A stretch of 64,000 nt of DNA from Dyella sedimenti (GCF_022760995.1 NZ_JAKWJO010000011.1:36790-100789); one strand, 5' to 3'; numbered from the stretch's first letter, positions 32,201-46,276 are shown. The notes: generated by a model from the letters alone, not told the origin. Program-made: numbers and translations.

Positions 32201-33934
32201 TTAGGCAGGTGCGGCCATGGCGTCGAGGCGCGGCGGCCGCCAGCAGCGGCTGCCGTGGTTGACCGGCGACCATTCGGGAAGGACGGGCGGCGGTGCGGGA
32301 TCGTGCGCACGGAAGGCGCCGTCGGCATAGACGATGCGGCCGTCCACCACCGTCAGTTCGGATACGATCCCGCGGATGGCGTCGTCCGCCACCGCGAAGT
32401 AGTCCTGGGACAGGACAGCCAGGTCGGCCAGCTGGCCGACCTCGAGCTGGCCCTTGGTGTCCTGCTCGCCGGAAAACCAGCTATTGCCCCGGGTATGCAG
32501 CGCGAGCGCGGTGGCGCGGTCCAGGCGCTGGTCGGCGGCGCGCAGCGGCAGCCCGCCCACGGTCTTGCCGGTGACCAGCCAGTGCAGCGTGCTCCACGGA
32601 TCGTAGCTGGCCATGCGCGTGGCATCGCTGCCCGCGCCGAGCGGTATGCCCATGGCCAGGATCTGCTTGAGCGGCGGCGCGTGCGCGGCGGCTTGCGCGC
32701 CGTAGCGTTCCACGAAGTATTCGCCCTGGTAGGCCATGCGCGGTTGCACGGCGATGCCGCCGCCGAGCCTGGCGATGCGTTCGAGGTTGCGTTCCGTCAC
32801 CGTCTCGGCATGATCGAGGAACCAGGGACGCTCGCGCAGCGGCAGTTCGCGGTCGACCCGCTCGAACACGTCGAGCGCGCGGCCGATGGTTTCGTCGTAG
32901 GTGGCATGCATGCGCCATGGCCAGCGGCGGCTGGCGAGCACGCGGATGACCGCCTCGAGCTCGCCTTCCATGACAGGCGGCGGTTCCGGCCGCGGTTGGC
33001 GGAAATGGCTGAAATCCACGGCCGAGTACGCGAGCAGCTCGCCGGCGCCATTGAGCCGGTAGAAATCGTCGCCCTGGTTGGGCGAGAGGGCGGCGACCAG
33101 GGCCGAGAAATCGGCCTGCTCGCCATGGGGCGTATGCGCGCACAGGTGGTAGGCGATGCGCACCGTCAGCTGGCGATGCAACTGCAGTTCCTCGATGACC
33201 CGGTAGTCCTCCGGGTAGTGACGCGCGGAACTGCCGGCGTCGATCACGCTGGTGATGCCCAGACGGTTGAGTTCGCGCATGAAGTGGCGCGTGGCGTTGA
33301 TCTGGTACTCGTAGGGCAGCTGGGGCGCGTGCGCCAGCGCCTGGTCCAGCAGGGACACGTTCGGCGAGGCCACCAGCAATCCGCTGGGCATGCCGTTGTC
33401 GTCCCGCGCGACGTGCGCTCCCGGCAGGTCGGGCGCATCGCGGGTATAGCCGCAGGCGCGCAGCGCGGCGGCATTGAGCAGCACGTGCTCGCCCAGGTGC
33501 TGGATGAGCACGGGCGTGTCGGGCGCCACCTGGTTGAGCTCGTCGAGCGTGGGCAGGCGGCGCTCGGCGAACTGGTGCTCGGAGAAGCCGCCATCGACGC
33601 GTACCCATTGCGGCGGCGGCGTGCGTTCGACCTGGGCCGCGAGCAGGCGCATCGCATCGGCAAGCGACGGCACGCCTTCCCAGCGCAGGTCGAGGTTGTA
33701 GTGGTGGCCCTGGCGGATCAGGTGCTGGTGCGAGTCGATCAGCCCGGGAATCACCCGCCGCCTGCCCGCATCGATGGACAGGGTGGCCGGCCCGGCCAGC
33801 GAGCGGATCTGCCCGTCGGTGCCCACGGCGGCGATGCGCCGGCCATTCACCGCCAGTGCCTGCACCTCCGGGCGCCGCGCCACGCCGGTGTGGATCCTGG
33901 CATTGTGGATGATGAGCGTGGGGTGTGCGGTCAT
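32201..33934 (-). CDS. YtcJ-like amidohydrolase (Amidohydrolase_3 family)
   Basis: A 577-residue metal-dependent hydrolase. It has the N-terminal beta-sandwich (TLIIHNARIHTG) leading into GLIDSHQHL with metal ligands His69 and His71. Further conserved segments are RWPWRMHATYDETIGRALD, WFLDHAETVTERNLERIARL, GIAVQPRMAYQGEYFVERYG, GIPLGAGSDATRMASYDPW and the C-terminal GQLADLAVLSQDYF. There is no signal peptide; cytoplasmic. ATG 33934 follows GGGAGA. It is divergent from an OprO/P-like porin. A close paralogue is encoded at 49284-51149. The substrate is unknown. Confidence 0.9.
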   Translation of the reverse strand: MTAHPTLIIHNARIHTGVARRPEVQALAVNGRRIAAVGTDGQIRSLAGPATLSIDAGRRRVIPGLIDSHQHLIRQGHHYNLDLRWEGVPSLADAMRLLAAQVERTPPPQWVRVDGGFSEHQFAERRLPTLDELNQVAPDTPVLIQHLGEHVLLNAAALRACGYTRDAPDLPGAHVARDDNGMPSGLLVASPNVSLLDQALAHAPQLPYEYQINATRHFMRELNRLGITSVIDAGSSARHYPEDYRVIEELQLHRQLTVRIAYHLCAHTPHGEQADFSALVAALSPNQGDDFYRLNGAGELLAYSAVDFSHFRQPRPEPPPVMEGELEAVIRVLASRRWPWRMHATYDETIGRALDVFERVDRELPLRERPWFLDHAETVTERNLERIARLGGGIAVQPRMAYQGEYFVERYGAQAAAHAPPLKQILAMGIPLGAGSDATRMASYDPWSTLHWLVTGKTVGGLPLRAADQRLDRATALALHTRGNSWFSGEQDTKGQLEVGQLADLAVLSQDYFAVADDAIRGIVSELTVVDGRIVYADGAFRAHDPAPPPVLPEWSPVNHGSRCWRPPRLDAMAAPA

Positions 33935-34213
33935 GGATGCCGTCTCCCGGGCATGGTCCATCCGGGGCACAGGTGTACGTGCGGCCATGTCGAGCTTTCG
34001 TGACCGTGGCCCCGGCCAGGCATTGCTCGTGTGTCCGCGTTAAGCGCATGGGACAGGCCGGATCGGGTCGCGCGCCTCTATCGTGCCGCAGCGGGCCGTC
34101 CGGTGAATGGACGGCCAAATCCACGGCGAGGATTCATGTGCACATGCACAAATGTCATTTCCGGCCATGCGGTTTCCTGGCCAGGATGCCATGACTCGTT
34201 GGGAGGCGAGACC

Positions 34214-35452
34214 ATGACCATGCCGCACGAGCGTCGCGCGAACCGTTCCGCCCTGCGCCTGAAACAGGGCGTATCCCTGCTGCTGGCGTGCTCGGGCTGT
34301 TGCTTCGCGGACGGCTACGATTTTTACGGCAACTGGCCCACGCACGTCACCGCCGGCGACGGCACCGATTTCGGCCTGGCGGTGCTGTACCAGTACGACC
34401 TCAACCAGTTCTCCAACGATGGCGGGCGGCTGGAGGACGCGCACACCAACCGGCGCCGCTACCTGGGCGTATACCTGCGCAAGCCCGGCGTGTACGACGC
34501 CATCGTGCAGTACGACTACCAGGCGCGGCAGTGGGCGGACGCGTTCGTGCGCTTCCGCAGCAGCGGCGTGGTGGGCGCGGACCTTGGCAACGTGCGCTTC
34601 GGCTACTCGAAGACGCCGGTGGGTTTCGAGGGCGTCACCAGTTCCTCGGCCACCACCTTCATCGAGACCGCCTTGCCGACCCAGGCGATCTGGGAAGGGC
34701 GCCGCGCCGGCGTCGACTGGGCGTGGATCCGTCCGCACTTCATCCTCAACATCGGCGACTATTTCTGGCGCAAGGACTTCGATGGCAACAACCCGGGCCG
34801 CACCTGGGCGGCGCGCGCGGCCTGGATGCCGCTCAACCGCCCGGGCCGGGTGCTGCACCTGGGCGTGTCCGCCTCGCGCGAAAAGCTCGACTGGGCCGAC
34901 CAGGGCACCGTGCTGCCGGCCGCCCGGCTGCGCGCGCGGCCGGAGGATGGCCTGTCGCCCGTGCGGCTGGTCGATTCGGGCAATCTGCCATACAGCAAGC
35001 GGGTGGACCGGCAGGGCTTCGAGGCGCTGTGGATCGAGGGGCCCTGGTCGCTGCAGGGCGAATACCTCAAGGCCCAGGTCGACCGTTACGGCGGCAAGCC
35101 GGACTACGACAGCAGCGGCTACTACCTGTTCGCCACCTGGACGCTGACCGGCGAGTCACGCTACTACAGCGACGGCAACGTGGCCGACCGCCGCTACAGC
35201 GGACGCGACCTGCAGGTGATTCGCCCGACGCACGCCTGGGGCGCGCTGGAGGTGGCGGCGCGCTACAGCGAGCTGGACCTGGACGATGGCGCCGTCACCG
35301 GCGGCAAGGAGCACGATTGGACGGCCGGCCTGAACTGGTACATCGGCGAGCACCTGAAGGTACAGGCCAACTACGTCTGGGCCTTCAGCGACCGCGGCAA
35401 TCTCACGGTGAATCCGCGCATCGTCGAGGTGCGCGCGCAGGTCTATTTCTAG
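34214..35452 (+). CDS. OprO/OprP-type porin
   Basis: A 412-residue outer-membrane protein with a signal peptide (LKQGVSLLLACSGCCFA, cleavage before DGYDF). It is a predicted 16-strand barrel ending VEVRAQVYF. Family-like segments are FVRFRSSGVVGADLGNVRFG, PTQAIWEGRRAGVDWAWIRP, YYLFATWTLTGESRYYSDGN and LNWYIGEHLKVQANYVWAF, as in phosphate-selective porins (PF07396). The polyphosphate or phosphate specificity cannot be read. GGGAGG upstream supports ATG 34214. It is divergent from the YtcJ-like amidohydrolase, so the porin may admit that enzyme's substrate. Confidence 0.85.
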   Translation: MTMPHERRANRSALRLKQGVSLLLACSGCCFADGYDFYGNWPTHVTAGDGTDFGLAVLYQYDLNQFSNDGGRLEDAHTNRRRYLGVYLRKPGVYDAIVQYDYQARQWADAFVRFRSSGVVGADLGNVRFGYSKTPVGFEGVTSSSATTFIETALPTQAIWEGRRAGVDWAWIRPHFILNIGDYFWRKDFDGNNPGRTWAARAAWMPLNRPGRVLHLGVSASREKLDWADQGTVLPAARLRARPEDGLSPVRLVDSGNLPYSKRVDRQGFEALWIEGPWSLQGEYLKAQVDRYGGKPDYDSSGYYLFATWTLTGESRYYSDGNVADRRYSGRDLQVIRPTHAWGALEVAARYSELDLDDGAVTGGKEHDWTAGLNWYIGEHLKVQANYVWAFSDRGNLTVNPRIVEVRAQVYF

Positions 35453-35454
35453 CC

Positions 35455-35489
35455 ATGCCGGTGGCGCCGCGGGACGGCGCCACCGGCAT
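35455..35489. terminator. Bidirectional hairpin between convergent genes
   Basis: ATGCCGGTGGCGCC (35455-35468) pairs perfectly with GGCGCCACCGGCAT (35476-35489) around a seven-base loop. It fills the 43-base space between the porin stop and the end of the minus-strand amidohydrolase. No T-run is present on either side. Confidence 0.7.
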
Positions 35490-35495
35490 GCATTC

Positions 35496-36926
35496 TCAAT
35501 GCAGGCCCACGCTGTCGTGCATGGCGTCGAAGATCTTCCGGGTGTCGTAGCCGACGCCGTTCTTGAACACCAGCGGCATGCGTTCCATGGCGGCGACGTC
35601 CTTCAGCGGGTCGCCGTCGATCACCACGACGTCGGCACGCTTGCCCACCGCCAGCGTGCCCACCTCGCCATCGCGCCCGAGGTAGCGGGCGCCGTTGAGC
35701 GTCGCCACTTGCACCGCCTGTTCGAAGCGGAAGCCGGCTTCCACCAGCAGCTCGATCTCACGCTTGGACGCAAAGCCCGGCACCACGCCGCCGTAGCCGG
35801 TGGGGTCGGTGCCGGCCAGCAACAGGCCGCCGGCATCGGCGTATTGCTTCTCCAGCCGGGCGAGCTTGGCGTAGGTTTCGGCGGAGTAGCCGCTCTTGCC
35901 GGCCTGGGCGCGGCTCCAACTGGCCTCGTACTGCGCGCGCACCTCCGGTAGCATCAGCGCCAGCGCGCCCGCCGGCGCCTTCGGGCGGCCAGCGACGAAG
36001 GTCTCGAACACGGTCAGCGTGGAGGTCAGCGCGACATGGCGCTGGACCATCAGCCGGATCAGCGAGGCCACCTCGGGCGAGGCGGGGTCCAGGTCGGCCA
36101 GCGACTGGCGCACGTCGGCGTTGGCCGGACACCGGTCCGGCTGCTTGTCCTTGACGAAGTCGGTGCTGACGAAGAAGCCGTGTTCCAGGTTGTCGATGCC
36201 CAGCTCCACCGCCTCGCGGTAGGTGACCGAGCACAGGTGCGCGGTGACCTTGGCCTTGCGCGCATGCGCCGTGTCGATCGCGCGCTTGAGCTCGTCGCGC
36301 GTGATCTGCATGTACGCCTTGTACGAGGTGACGCCCTCGTCGGACCAATAGTTGACGGTGCGTTCGGCATCGTCCGGGCCACCGAGCGCGTGCACTGCCG
36401 GAATCGGCAGGCCGGGGCCGTTGAGGTAGGGGCCAGTCACGTCCATGTCGGGGCCGATGACGGTTCCCCTGGCGATGGCGTCGCGCACGTTGAGGTCGGC
36501 GTACGGCATCATCGAGCCGGCCGTGCGCACGGTGGTGTCGCCACCGGCCAGGTACAGCCGCGGGAAGCTGTAGCTCATCTCGTTGTACTCGGCGCCGCCC
36601 GCCGGATAGAACATGTGCTCATGCACCATCACGAAGCCCGGCAGCAAGGTCTTGCCCTGCGCATCGATGACGGTGGCGCCCTCGGGCGGCTTGACCTTGC
36701 TGCTCTTGCCGAGCGCGGCGATGCGCCCATGGTCGATCACCAGCGTCTGGTCATGTGCCGCCTTGCCGCCGGTGCCGTCCACCACGGTAGCGTGGGTGAA
36801 GGCGATCACCGGCTGGGCGTAGGCGGTGAAGTCCTTGTCGGTGGCCGGTTTGCCGTCGGCCGCCAGGCCCAGGGCCGGCAGCAGCCCGGCCAGGGCCGCC
36901 GCCTGGAATCGTTGACGCCATGCCAT
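35496..36926 (-). CDS. Exported amidohydrolase (imidazolonepropionase/prolidase-like)
   Basis: A 476-residue periplasmic metal-dependent hydrolase with a signal peptide (FQAAALAGLLPALGLAADG). The amidohydrolase_1 metal-binding HxH is in MVHEHMF (His102, His104), a lysine lies in YWSDEGVTSYKAYMQ, histidines follow in VTAHLCSV and NLEHGFF, and the final Asp is in LLLAGTDPTGYGG. The C-terminus has the usual VGTLAVGKRADVVVIDGDPL strand. Members cleave cyclic amides or dipeptides. The gene is alone on its strand, convergent with the porin and 124 bases from the end of msrB. Confidence 0.88.
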   Translation of the reverse strand: MAWRQRFQAAALAGLLPALGLAADGKPATDKDFTAYAQPVIAFTHATVVDGTGGKAAHDQTLVIDHGRIAALGKSSKVKPPEGATVIDAQGKTLLPGFVMVHEHMFYPAGGAEYNEMSYSFPRLYLAGGDTTVRTAGSMMPYADLNVRDAIARGTVIGPDMDVTGPYLNGPGLPIPAVHALGGPDDAERTVNYWSDEGVTSYKAYMQITRDELKRAIDTAHARKAKVTAHLCSVTYREAVELGIDNLEHGFFVSTDFVKDKQPDRCPANADVRQSLADLDPASPEVASLIRLMVQRHVALTSTLTVFETFVAGRPKAPAGALALMLPEVRAQYEASWSRAQAGKSGYSAETYAKLARLEKQYADAGGLLLAGTDPTGYGGVVPGFASKREIELLVEAGFRFEQAVQVATLNGARYLGRDGEVGTLAVGKRADVVVIDGDPLKDVAAMERMPLVFKNGVGYDTRKIFDAMHDSVGLH

Positions 36927-37050
36927 GCTTTGTTCTCCCCTGTGAAGTGGGCAAGCATGCTAGCAGCCGGGGCGACGGATGGCTCGGCCGGGCGGGGCGG
37001 CGGCAGCGCGATGGCAGGCTTATGCGGTCGCCGCCGCTGGCGATGGACGA

Positions 37051-37563
37051 TCAGGGCGTGGCGGATCGCAGCACGGTGCCCTCGGGGGCACCGCGTCCCA
37101 GCTTGTCGGGCAGGGGATCGCCGTCGGCCACGAACTGCAGTGCCACGGAGTTGATGCAATAGCGCTGGTAGGTGGGCGGCGGGCCGTCGTCGAACACGTG
37201 GCCCTGGTGGCTGCCGCAACGCGCGCAGCGGATCTCGGTGCGCACCATGCCGTAGCTGGTGTCGCGCACGTAGGTGAGGTGCCTTTCGTCGAACGGCGCG
37301 GTGAAGCTGGGCCAGCCGGTGCGGCTGTCGAACTTGGTCCCGGCGAGGAACAGCGGCAGGCCGCACAGCCGGCAGGCATACACGCCGGAGCGCTTCTCGG
37401 TGAGCAGCACGCCGCAGAACGGTGCCTCGGTGCCGTGCGCGAGCAGCACGTCGCGCTCGTCCTGGGTGAGGGTGGCGGCCAACTGATCGAACTGCAGCGG
37501 CGAAGGTGGCGAGAGATCGAACGGGGTGGCGTCACTCACGGCGACTTTCCTCGGGTCATCCAC
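37051..37563 (-). CDS. msrB: Peptide-methionine (R)-S-oxide reductase
   Basis: Repairs the R isomer of methionine sulfoxide in proteins. The 170 residues contain the structural zinc pairs Cys64/Cys67 (CRLCG) and Cys113/Cys116 (CARCG), the substrate loop GTKFDSRTGWPSF, HVFDDGPPPTYQRYCINSVAL with catalytic Cys136 and the conserved His of the active site. There is no signal peptide, so it is cytoplasmic. The first ~20 residues are variable; a GTG or the ATG at 37563 could be the start. No msrA is fused or adjacent. Confidence 0.96.
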   Translation of the reverse strand: MDDPRKVAVSDATPFDLSPPSPLQFDQLAATLTQDERDVLLAHGTEAPFCGVLLTEKRSGVYACRLCGLPLFLAGTKFDSRTGWPSFTAPFDERHLTYVRDTSYGMVRTEIRCARCGSHQGHVFDDGPPPTYQRYCINSVALQFVADGDPLPDKLGRGAPEGTVLRSATP

Positions 37564-37615
37564 GGCGGGGCGTGTGCGCCGTTATGGTTGCTATGAATGC
37601 CTTTTCAAGCCGGAC

Positions 37616-37996
37616 CTAGCGCCGCCGCTCCTGATCCTGTTCTTCCTCGAGGGTGAGGATGGCCTCGGGCATGGCTTCGAGGCGCGCGCGCGGAATGGGG
37701 GCGCCGCTCAGGTCGGAGTAGCCGTAGGTGCCTTCCTCGATCTTGCGCATGGCGCGCTCGATACGCCCGACGCGTGCTTGGTCCACGTCGCGTTGCGCCT
37801 GTCGCTCGTCCTCCTGCGCGGCGTCCTGGGCCCGGTCCTCGAACTCCGTAGGTTCGTCGCCATGCAGTTCCTCGAAGTCCCGGCGGCCGGCGTTGGCGGC
37901 CAGTTCGCCACCCAGTACCTGCCGGCGCAGTGCTTCAAGGCGCGTGCGCTGCTGCGCGATGAAGGCGGGCGTGAGGGTAGCCGGCTCAGCGGGCAT
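37616..37996 (-). CDS. DksA/TraR-like protein without zinc-finger cysteines
   Basis: A 126-residue helical protein. The coiled-coil part is at about 10-85 (RTRLEALRRQVLGGE, QEDERQAQRDVDQARVGRIE). The C-terminal finger region reads EEGTYGYSDLSGAPIPRARLEAMPEAIL, aligned with the DksA sequence that normally carries CxxC before and after. Here the first pair is replaced by Ser94 and Ser97, and the second pair is absent; the protein contains no cysteine at all. DksA-family proteins bind the RNA polymerase secondary channel. This one must fold without zinc. It is expressed alone between msrB and a TonB receptor. Confidence 0.85.
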   Translation of the reverse strand: MPAEPATLTPAFIAQQRTRLEALRRQVLGGELAANAGRRDFEELHGDEPTEFEDRAQDAAQEDERQAQRDVDQARVGRIERAMRKIEEGTYGYSDLSGAPIPRARLEAMPEAILTLEEEQDQERRR

Positions 37997-38092
37997 GGGG
38001 CATCTCCGTGGCGTGGATGAGTCCCCTAGCTATGGCATAGCCCCCGTTTCAACGCGGTGAAGGCCCGCCGGCATGCGGCGGGCCTGGCGGGT

Positions 38093-40528
<2,436 letters not shown>

Positions 40529-40612
40529 GGTGCGGTACTCCCCAGAGAAAAAGTGATGCGGTGCAGCAGTTGCAGGCTAGCCTTGCATGACACAAGGAGT
40601 CAACAGCGGTAT

Positions 40613-40632
40613 AGACGTCCAAAGATGTCCAA
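40613..40632. promoter_or_regulatory. Tandem AGAYGTCCAA direct repeats upstream of the TonB receptor
   Basis: AGACGTCCAA (40613-40622) is followed directly by AGATGTCCAA (40623-40632), nine of ten bases identical, then TGACGAATCG as a weak third unit. A ten-base period puts the units on one helix face, as expected for a cooperatively binding regulator. The AGACGTC core recalls MetJ boxes, which however repeat every eight bases. Confidence 0.45.
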
Positions 40633-40871
40633 TGACGAATCGTTTGGGCGACATAACCGCGTTTCATGAGCGAGCCGGCGCGCCGGCATGGGGTAGGAGG
40701 CGGCGCCGGTCACGCCGGTATCGGGCGGCATCGATGAGCCTTCAGGATCGGGATGCGGCCTTCACATAGCATTGATGTCGGCCTGGATGACCCTATATGG
40801 CAAGCATCATCACGGCGCCGGCGCGCGGTTTCGCGGCCGGCGCCGCCACTCTGGCAACCTTGGACGGGCAC

Positions 40872-42998
<2,127 letters not shown>

Positions 42999-43001
<3 letters not shown>

Positions 43002-43017
43002 TCCTGCGGCGGGATCA
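42999..43017. other. Small hairpin joining the two convergent stop codons
   Basis: TGATCC (42999-43004) starts with the EF-G stop TGA and pairs with GGATCA (43012-43017), whose complement contains the stop of the sensor kinase. The genes are only 13 bases apart. The stem is short and has no T-run, so a terminator role is doubtful. Confidence 0.35.
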
Positions 43018-46000
43018 GGACGCCTCTTCCCGGTAGGCCGCGCGGCAGGGCACGGCCAGCACCAGTTCCGTGCCGTGCGGTTCGCTTCGCCTGAGCAGGA
43101 ACTGCGCGCCGAGGCGGGCGGCGCGCTCGCGCATGCCGACCACGCCCCAATGCCCGCGCGCGCCGGCATCGTGCAGGGCGGCTTCGTCGATGCCCTTGCC
43201 GTCGTCCGCGACCACCACGCGCAGCTGGCGCGTTTCATAGGCGACGTGGACGTCGATGCGGCTGGCCTGGGCATGCAGGAAAGCGTTGCGGATGCCTTCG
43301 CGCGCGATGTCGAGGATCTCGTCGAAGGCGCTCGGCAATATCGCGCGCGGTTCGCCCTGGGAGCTGACGCGGAAGTCGGCCGGGTGAAGCACGGCGAGGT
43401 TCTCGCCGACGGCCAGCAGCGACTGTTCCAGCCTGGTGTACCCCGCACTGTCGCCGCGAAGAGCGACGATCTTGTCGCGGCCTTCGATCACCATCTGGCG
43501 CGCCTGGACGATGGCGTCGTCCAGCGCCTGGGCATGGCGGTCGCCGGGCGCCATGCGCGAGAGCAGGGTCTGCAGGCGCAGCAGCAGGCCCTGGATGCCT
43601 TGCAGCAGCGTGTCGTGGATGTCGCGGGCGATGCGCTCGCGTTCGTCCATGCGCTCGCTGAGCTGCAGGTGCACCCGCTCGGCGGCCAGCCGCGTGCGCC
43701 AGGCGAACAGCGCCATCACCAGCGCGGTGACGGCCAGGGCGCAGAGGATGTCGAACCAGATGGTCTGGTAGAACCAGGGTGCGATGCTGAAATCCAGCGT
43801 CGCGCCCTGGGTGTTCCAGATGCCATCGTCGTTGGCGGCGATCACCCGGAAGCGGTAGCTGCCCGGCTTGAGGTTGGCGTAGAACGCCTCGCGGCGGTTG
43901 CCGGCGTCCTGCCAGCCGGCATCGACGCCTTCGAGCCGGTAGCGGAAGCGCACCCGTGAGGGTATCGCCAGGCTGGTGGCGGTATAGAGGAGCTGCACGT
44001 TGCCGGTGCCCTTGGGCAGGCGCCATCCGGAAGCTGCCTCGTGATGGGCGCCATCCGCGACCAGGCCGAGGATGCGCACCGCCGGGGGCAGCGGATTGGC
44101 GAACAGGCGGCCGGGCTGGATCCATGCGGGGCCCTGGTTGGTCATGAACCACAGGTCGTGCGCCGCATCGGCCAGCACCGAGGACGTCATGGCCGCCTGC
44201 AGCGCGATGCCGGGCAGACCATCGTCATAGTCGAACAGGCGATACGCCGGCCGGTAGCCGCGCCGGGAGAAGGCCATGTCGGCCTCGCCCGCGGACAGTC
44301 GCAGCACGCCTTTGCCGGTGTTGAGCCAGAGGTCGCCATCGGCCGTCCTGGCGATGCCGCTGATGTTGCCGAAGGCATCGTCCGCGACCGCCATCGATTG
44401 CACGCGCCCGGCACGCAGGCGTGCCAGTCCCAGTTCGCCGCCGACCAGCACATCGTCGCCCAGTGGCTCGATCACGGTGATGCGCCCCACGTGCAATCCA
44501 TCGGCGCGCGCGTACAGGCGGGCATGCGTTCCATCGACGTCGGCGAGCAGGTCGTCCGGATAGCCCAGCCACAAGTGGTCGCCGGCGTCGATGGCCAGCG
44601 AGGTGGGCGTCAGCCCGGCCAGCGATGGCACGGGCGCCTCGGGCAGGAAGCGCCCGTCGTGCAGGCGGAAAAGGCCGCGTGCGGCGAAGGCGATCCACGG
44701 ATCGCCGGCGCGGTCCACCGCGAAGGCGCTGACCGTGTTGGCGTCCTGCGGCAACGGCGTGTTGTCCAGGCGGCCGTCGCGCAACCGGTAGATGTCGTGG
44801 CGCCCGATCATCCACAGTGCGTCGTCGCGGTCGAACAAGGCGCTGTAGATATCGTGCAGGTCGGTGCGCACGCGCGTCGCCGTGGCGCCGTCGACGCGCC
44901 ACAGCGTGCCGTCATTGAGGATCCAGGGCGTGCCCTGGCCGTCCATCGCCATGGCGTAGTGAGCGGCGTTGCCCAGCGGCACGTCGAGCGGCACGTTGAC
45001 GTTGTTGCGGTGGAAGCTCACCAGGCCCATGTTGGTGCCGGCCCAGACGGTGCCTTCGGCATCCTCCAGCAGCGGCACCGCGCGGTCGGTGGGCAGGCCG
45101 CCGTGGCGGTCGAAGCGCTCGGTGAGGTCGGCCTGCCGCAGCGGCTGGCCTTGTTCGCGCGAGCCATAGCCGGCCATTCGCCAGACGCCGCCCTTGTCCA
45201 CGCCGGTGCCCCACAGGTCGCCGTAGCGGTCGAACAGCAGGCGATGGCTCCAGCCCTCGTCGTCCATCGGCGCGGCGAGCGCGCCGATGCGCGGGTGGTC
45301 CGCATCCAGCCCCGGCAGGGCGCGCGTCCCGTGGTTGTGGTCGGAGAGCCACAGCGTGCCGTCCGGCGATTGTGCGAGCACGCTGTCGCGATACACCGCC
45401 TGGTCGGTGGCCTCGAAGCGATGGGTGCCGCGACGCAGGAACACCAGGCCTTCGCCGGTGGTGACCCACAGCGTGCCGTCGCGTCCGACGATCAGCCAGT
45501 CGGCATGCCGGGCGGGATAGCCCCAGTCGGCGCCCACGACTTGCCAGCGCCGGCCGTCGAAGCGCGCGAGCCCGCCTTCGGTGGCGGCCCACACGCCGCC
45601 ATCCATGGTCTGCGCGAAGGTGAACACGGTACCGGCGGGAAAATCCCTGCCGGGCAGGTAGTGGCGCAGGTGGTCGCCGCGCTTGACGCTGGCGCCGCCG
45701 TAATAGAAGCCGATCCACATCGAATCGTCCGGCAGCATCGCCAGCGCCGTGATGTCGTTGGAGCGGAATGCCTCGCTGGCGGGCGGTTCGAAACGCTCGA
45801 AGCGCACGCCATCGAAGCGGTACAGGCCGTTGCCCGTGCCCAGCCACAGGTAGCCGTCCTTGCCCTGCGCGAGCGCCCAGATGTCGGCCGGTGCGCCGGC
45901 GTCGATGGCCCATTGCTTGCGATGGAACTCGATGGCGCGGGTGGCCGCGGAGGCTCCGGCGTGGATCAGGCAGGCGCCCAGCGCCAGCAGCGTGACCAGG

Positions 46001-46086
46001 GCGACGAGGCGGCGAGAACGTCGCCGCGCCTTGTGGTCCGCTGTCATGCACCCTGGCCGACGGTCGTGGAAAAGCCGGCCAGCCAT
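43015..46086 (-). CDS. Beta-propeller sensor histidine kinase (HisKA_3 type)
   Basis: A 1023-residue membrane sensor. After an N-terminal signal/membrane segment (RRLVALVTLLALGACLIHAG), about 600 periplasmic residues form Reg_prop repeats with the motif WLGTGNGLYRFDG, GTLWVTTGEGL and similar, predicted as two propellers. A Y_Y_Y domain (YRLEGVDAGWQDAGNRREAF) and one transmembrane helix (DILCALAVTALVMALFAWRT) follow. The kinase core has phospho-acceptor His824 in ERIARDIHDTLLQG and an HATPase ending in VVVADDGKGID and GHWGVVGMRERA. ATG 46086 follows GGGGAGAGAGG. It is divergent from a NarL-type regulator, its probable partner. The stimulus, probably a carbohydrate or polymer, is inferred from family precedents. 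Confidence 0.92.
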   Translation of the reverse strand: MAGRLFHDRRPGCMTADHKARRRSRRLVALVTLLALGACLIHAGASAATRAIEFHRKQWAIDAGAPADIWALAQGKDGYLWLGTGNGLYRFDGVRFERFEPPASEAFRSNDITALAMLPDDSMWIGFYYGGASVKRGDHLRHYLPGRDFPAGTVFTFAQTMDGGVWAATEGGLARFDGRRWQVVGADWGYPARHADWLIVGRDGTLWVTTGEGLVFLRRGTHRFEATDQAVYRDSVLAQSPDGTLWLSDHNHGTRALPGLDADHPRIGALAAPMDDEGWSHRLLFDRYGDLWGTGVDKGGVWRMAGYGSREQGQPLRQADLTERFDRHGGLPTDRAVPLLEDAEGTVWAGTNMGLVSFHRNNVNVPLDVPLGNAAHYAMAMDGQGTPWILNDGTLWRVDGATATRVRTDLHDIYSALFDRDDALWMIGRHDIYRLRDGRLDNTPLPQDANTVSAFAVDRAGDPWIAFAARGLFRLHDGRFLPEAPVPSLAGLTPTSLAIDAGDHLWLGYPDDLLADVDGTHARLYARADGLHVGRITVIEPLGDDVLVGGELGLARLRAGRVQSMAVADDAFGNISGIARTADGDLWLNTGKGVLRLSAGEADMAFSRRGYRPAYRLFDYDDGLPGIALQAAMTSSVLADAAHDLWFMTNQGPAWIQPGRLFANPLPPAVRILGLVADGAHHEAASGWRLPKGTGNVQLLYTATSLAIPSRVRFRYRLEGVDAGWQDAGNRREAFYANLKPGSYRFRVIAANDDGIWNTQGATLDFSIAPWFYQTIWFDILCALAVTALVMALFAWRTRLAAERVHLQLSERMDERERIARDIHDTLLQGIQGLLLRLQTLLSRMAPGDRHAQALDDAIVQARQMVIEGRDKIVALRGDSAGYTRLEQSLLAVGENLAVLHPADFRVSSQGEPRAILPSAFDEILDIAREGIRNAFLHAQASRIDVHVAYETRQLRVVVADDGKGIDEAALHDAGARGHWGVVGMRERAARLGAQFLLRRSEPHGTELVLAVPCRAAYREEAS

Positions 46087-46276
46087 CCTCTCTCCCCGTT
46101 GCGTGCGCCGCCCGGCGCCGCGCACAGAATATCCCCGCGGGACGGCGTCCGTAAGCGGGAGGAGATTCACCCGATTGGGCATTGCATGGAGGTAACCCGG
46201 CCGTGATAGTGGCGCCGTCTGACATGGGTTGCCGAGGCATGAAGCGCGGGTGTGTCCAACGTGGGGAGCAGGGCGC

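Noticed and set aside
31259..34003. A 914-codon plus-strand open frame spanning the outer-membrane protein and the amidohydrolase
   Set aside because: It crosses two genes with recognisable products on other frames or strands; the translation has no domain.
40613..40632. Calling the repeats MetJ boxes
   Set aside because: MetJ boxes repeat every eight bases with an AGACGTCT core; here the period is ten and the core ends differently.
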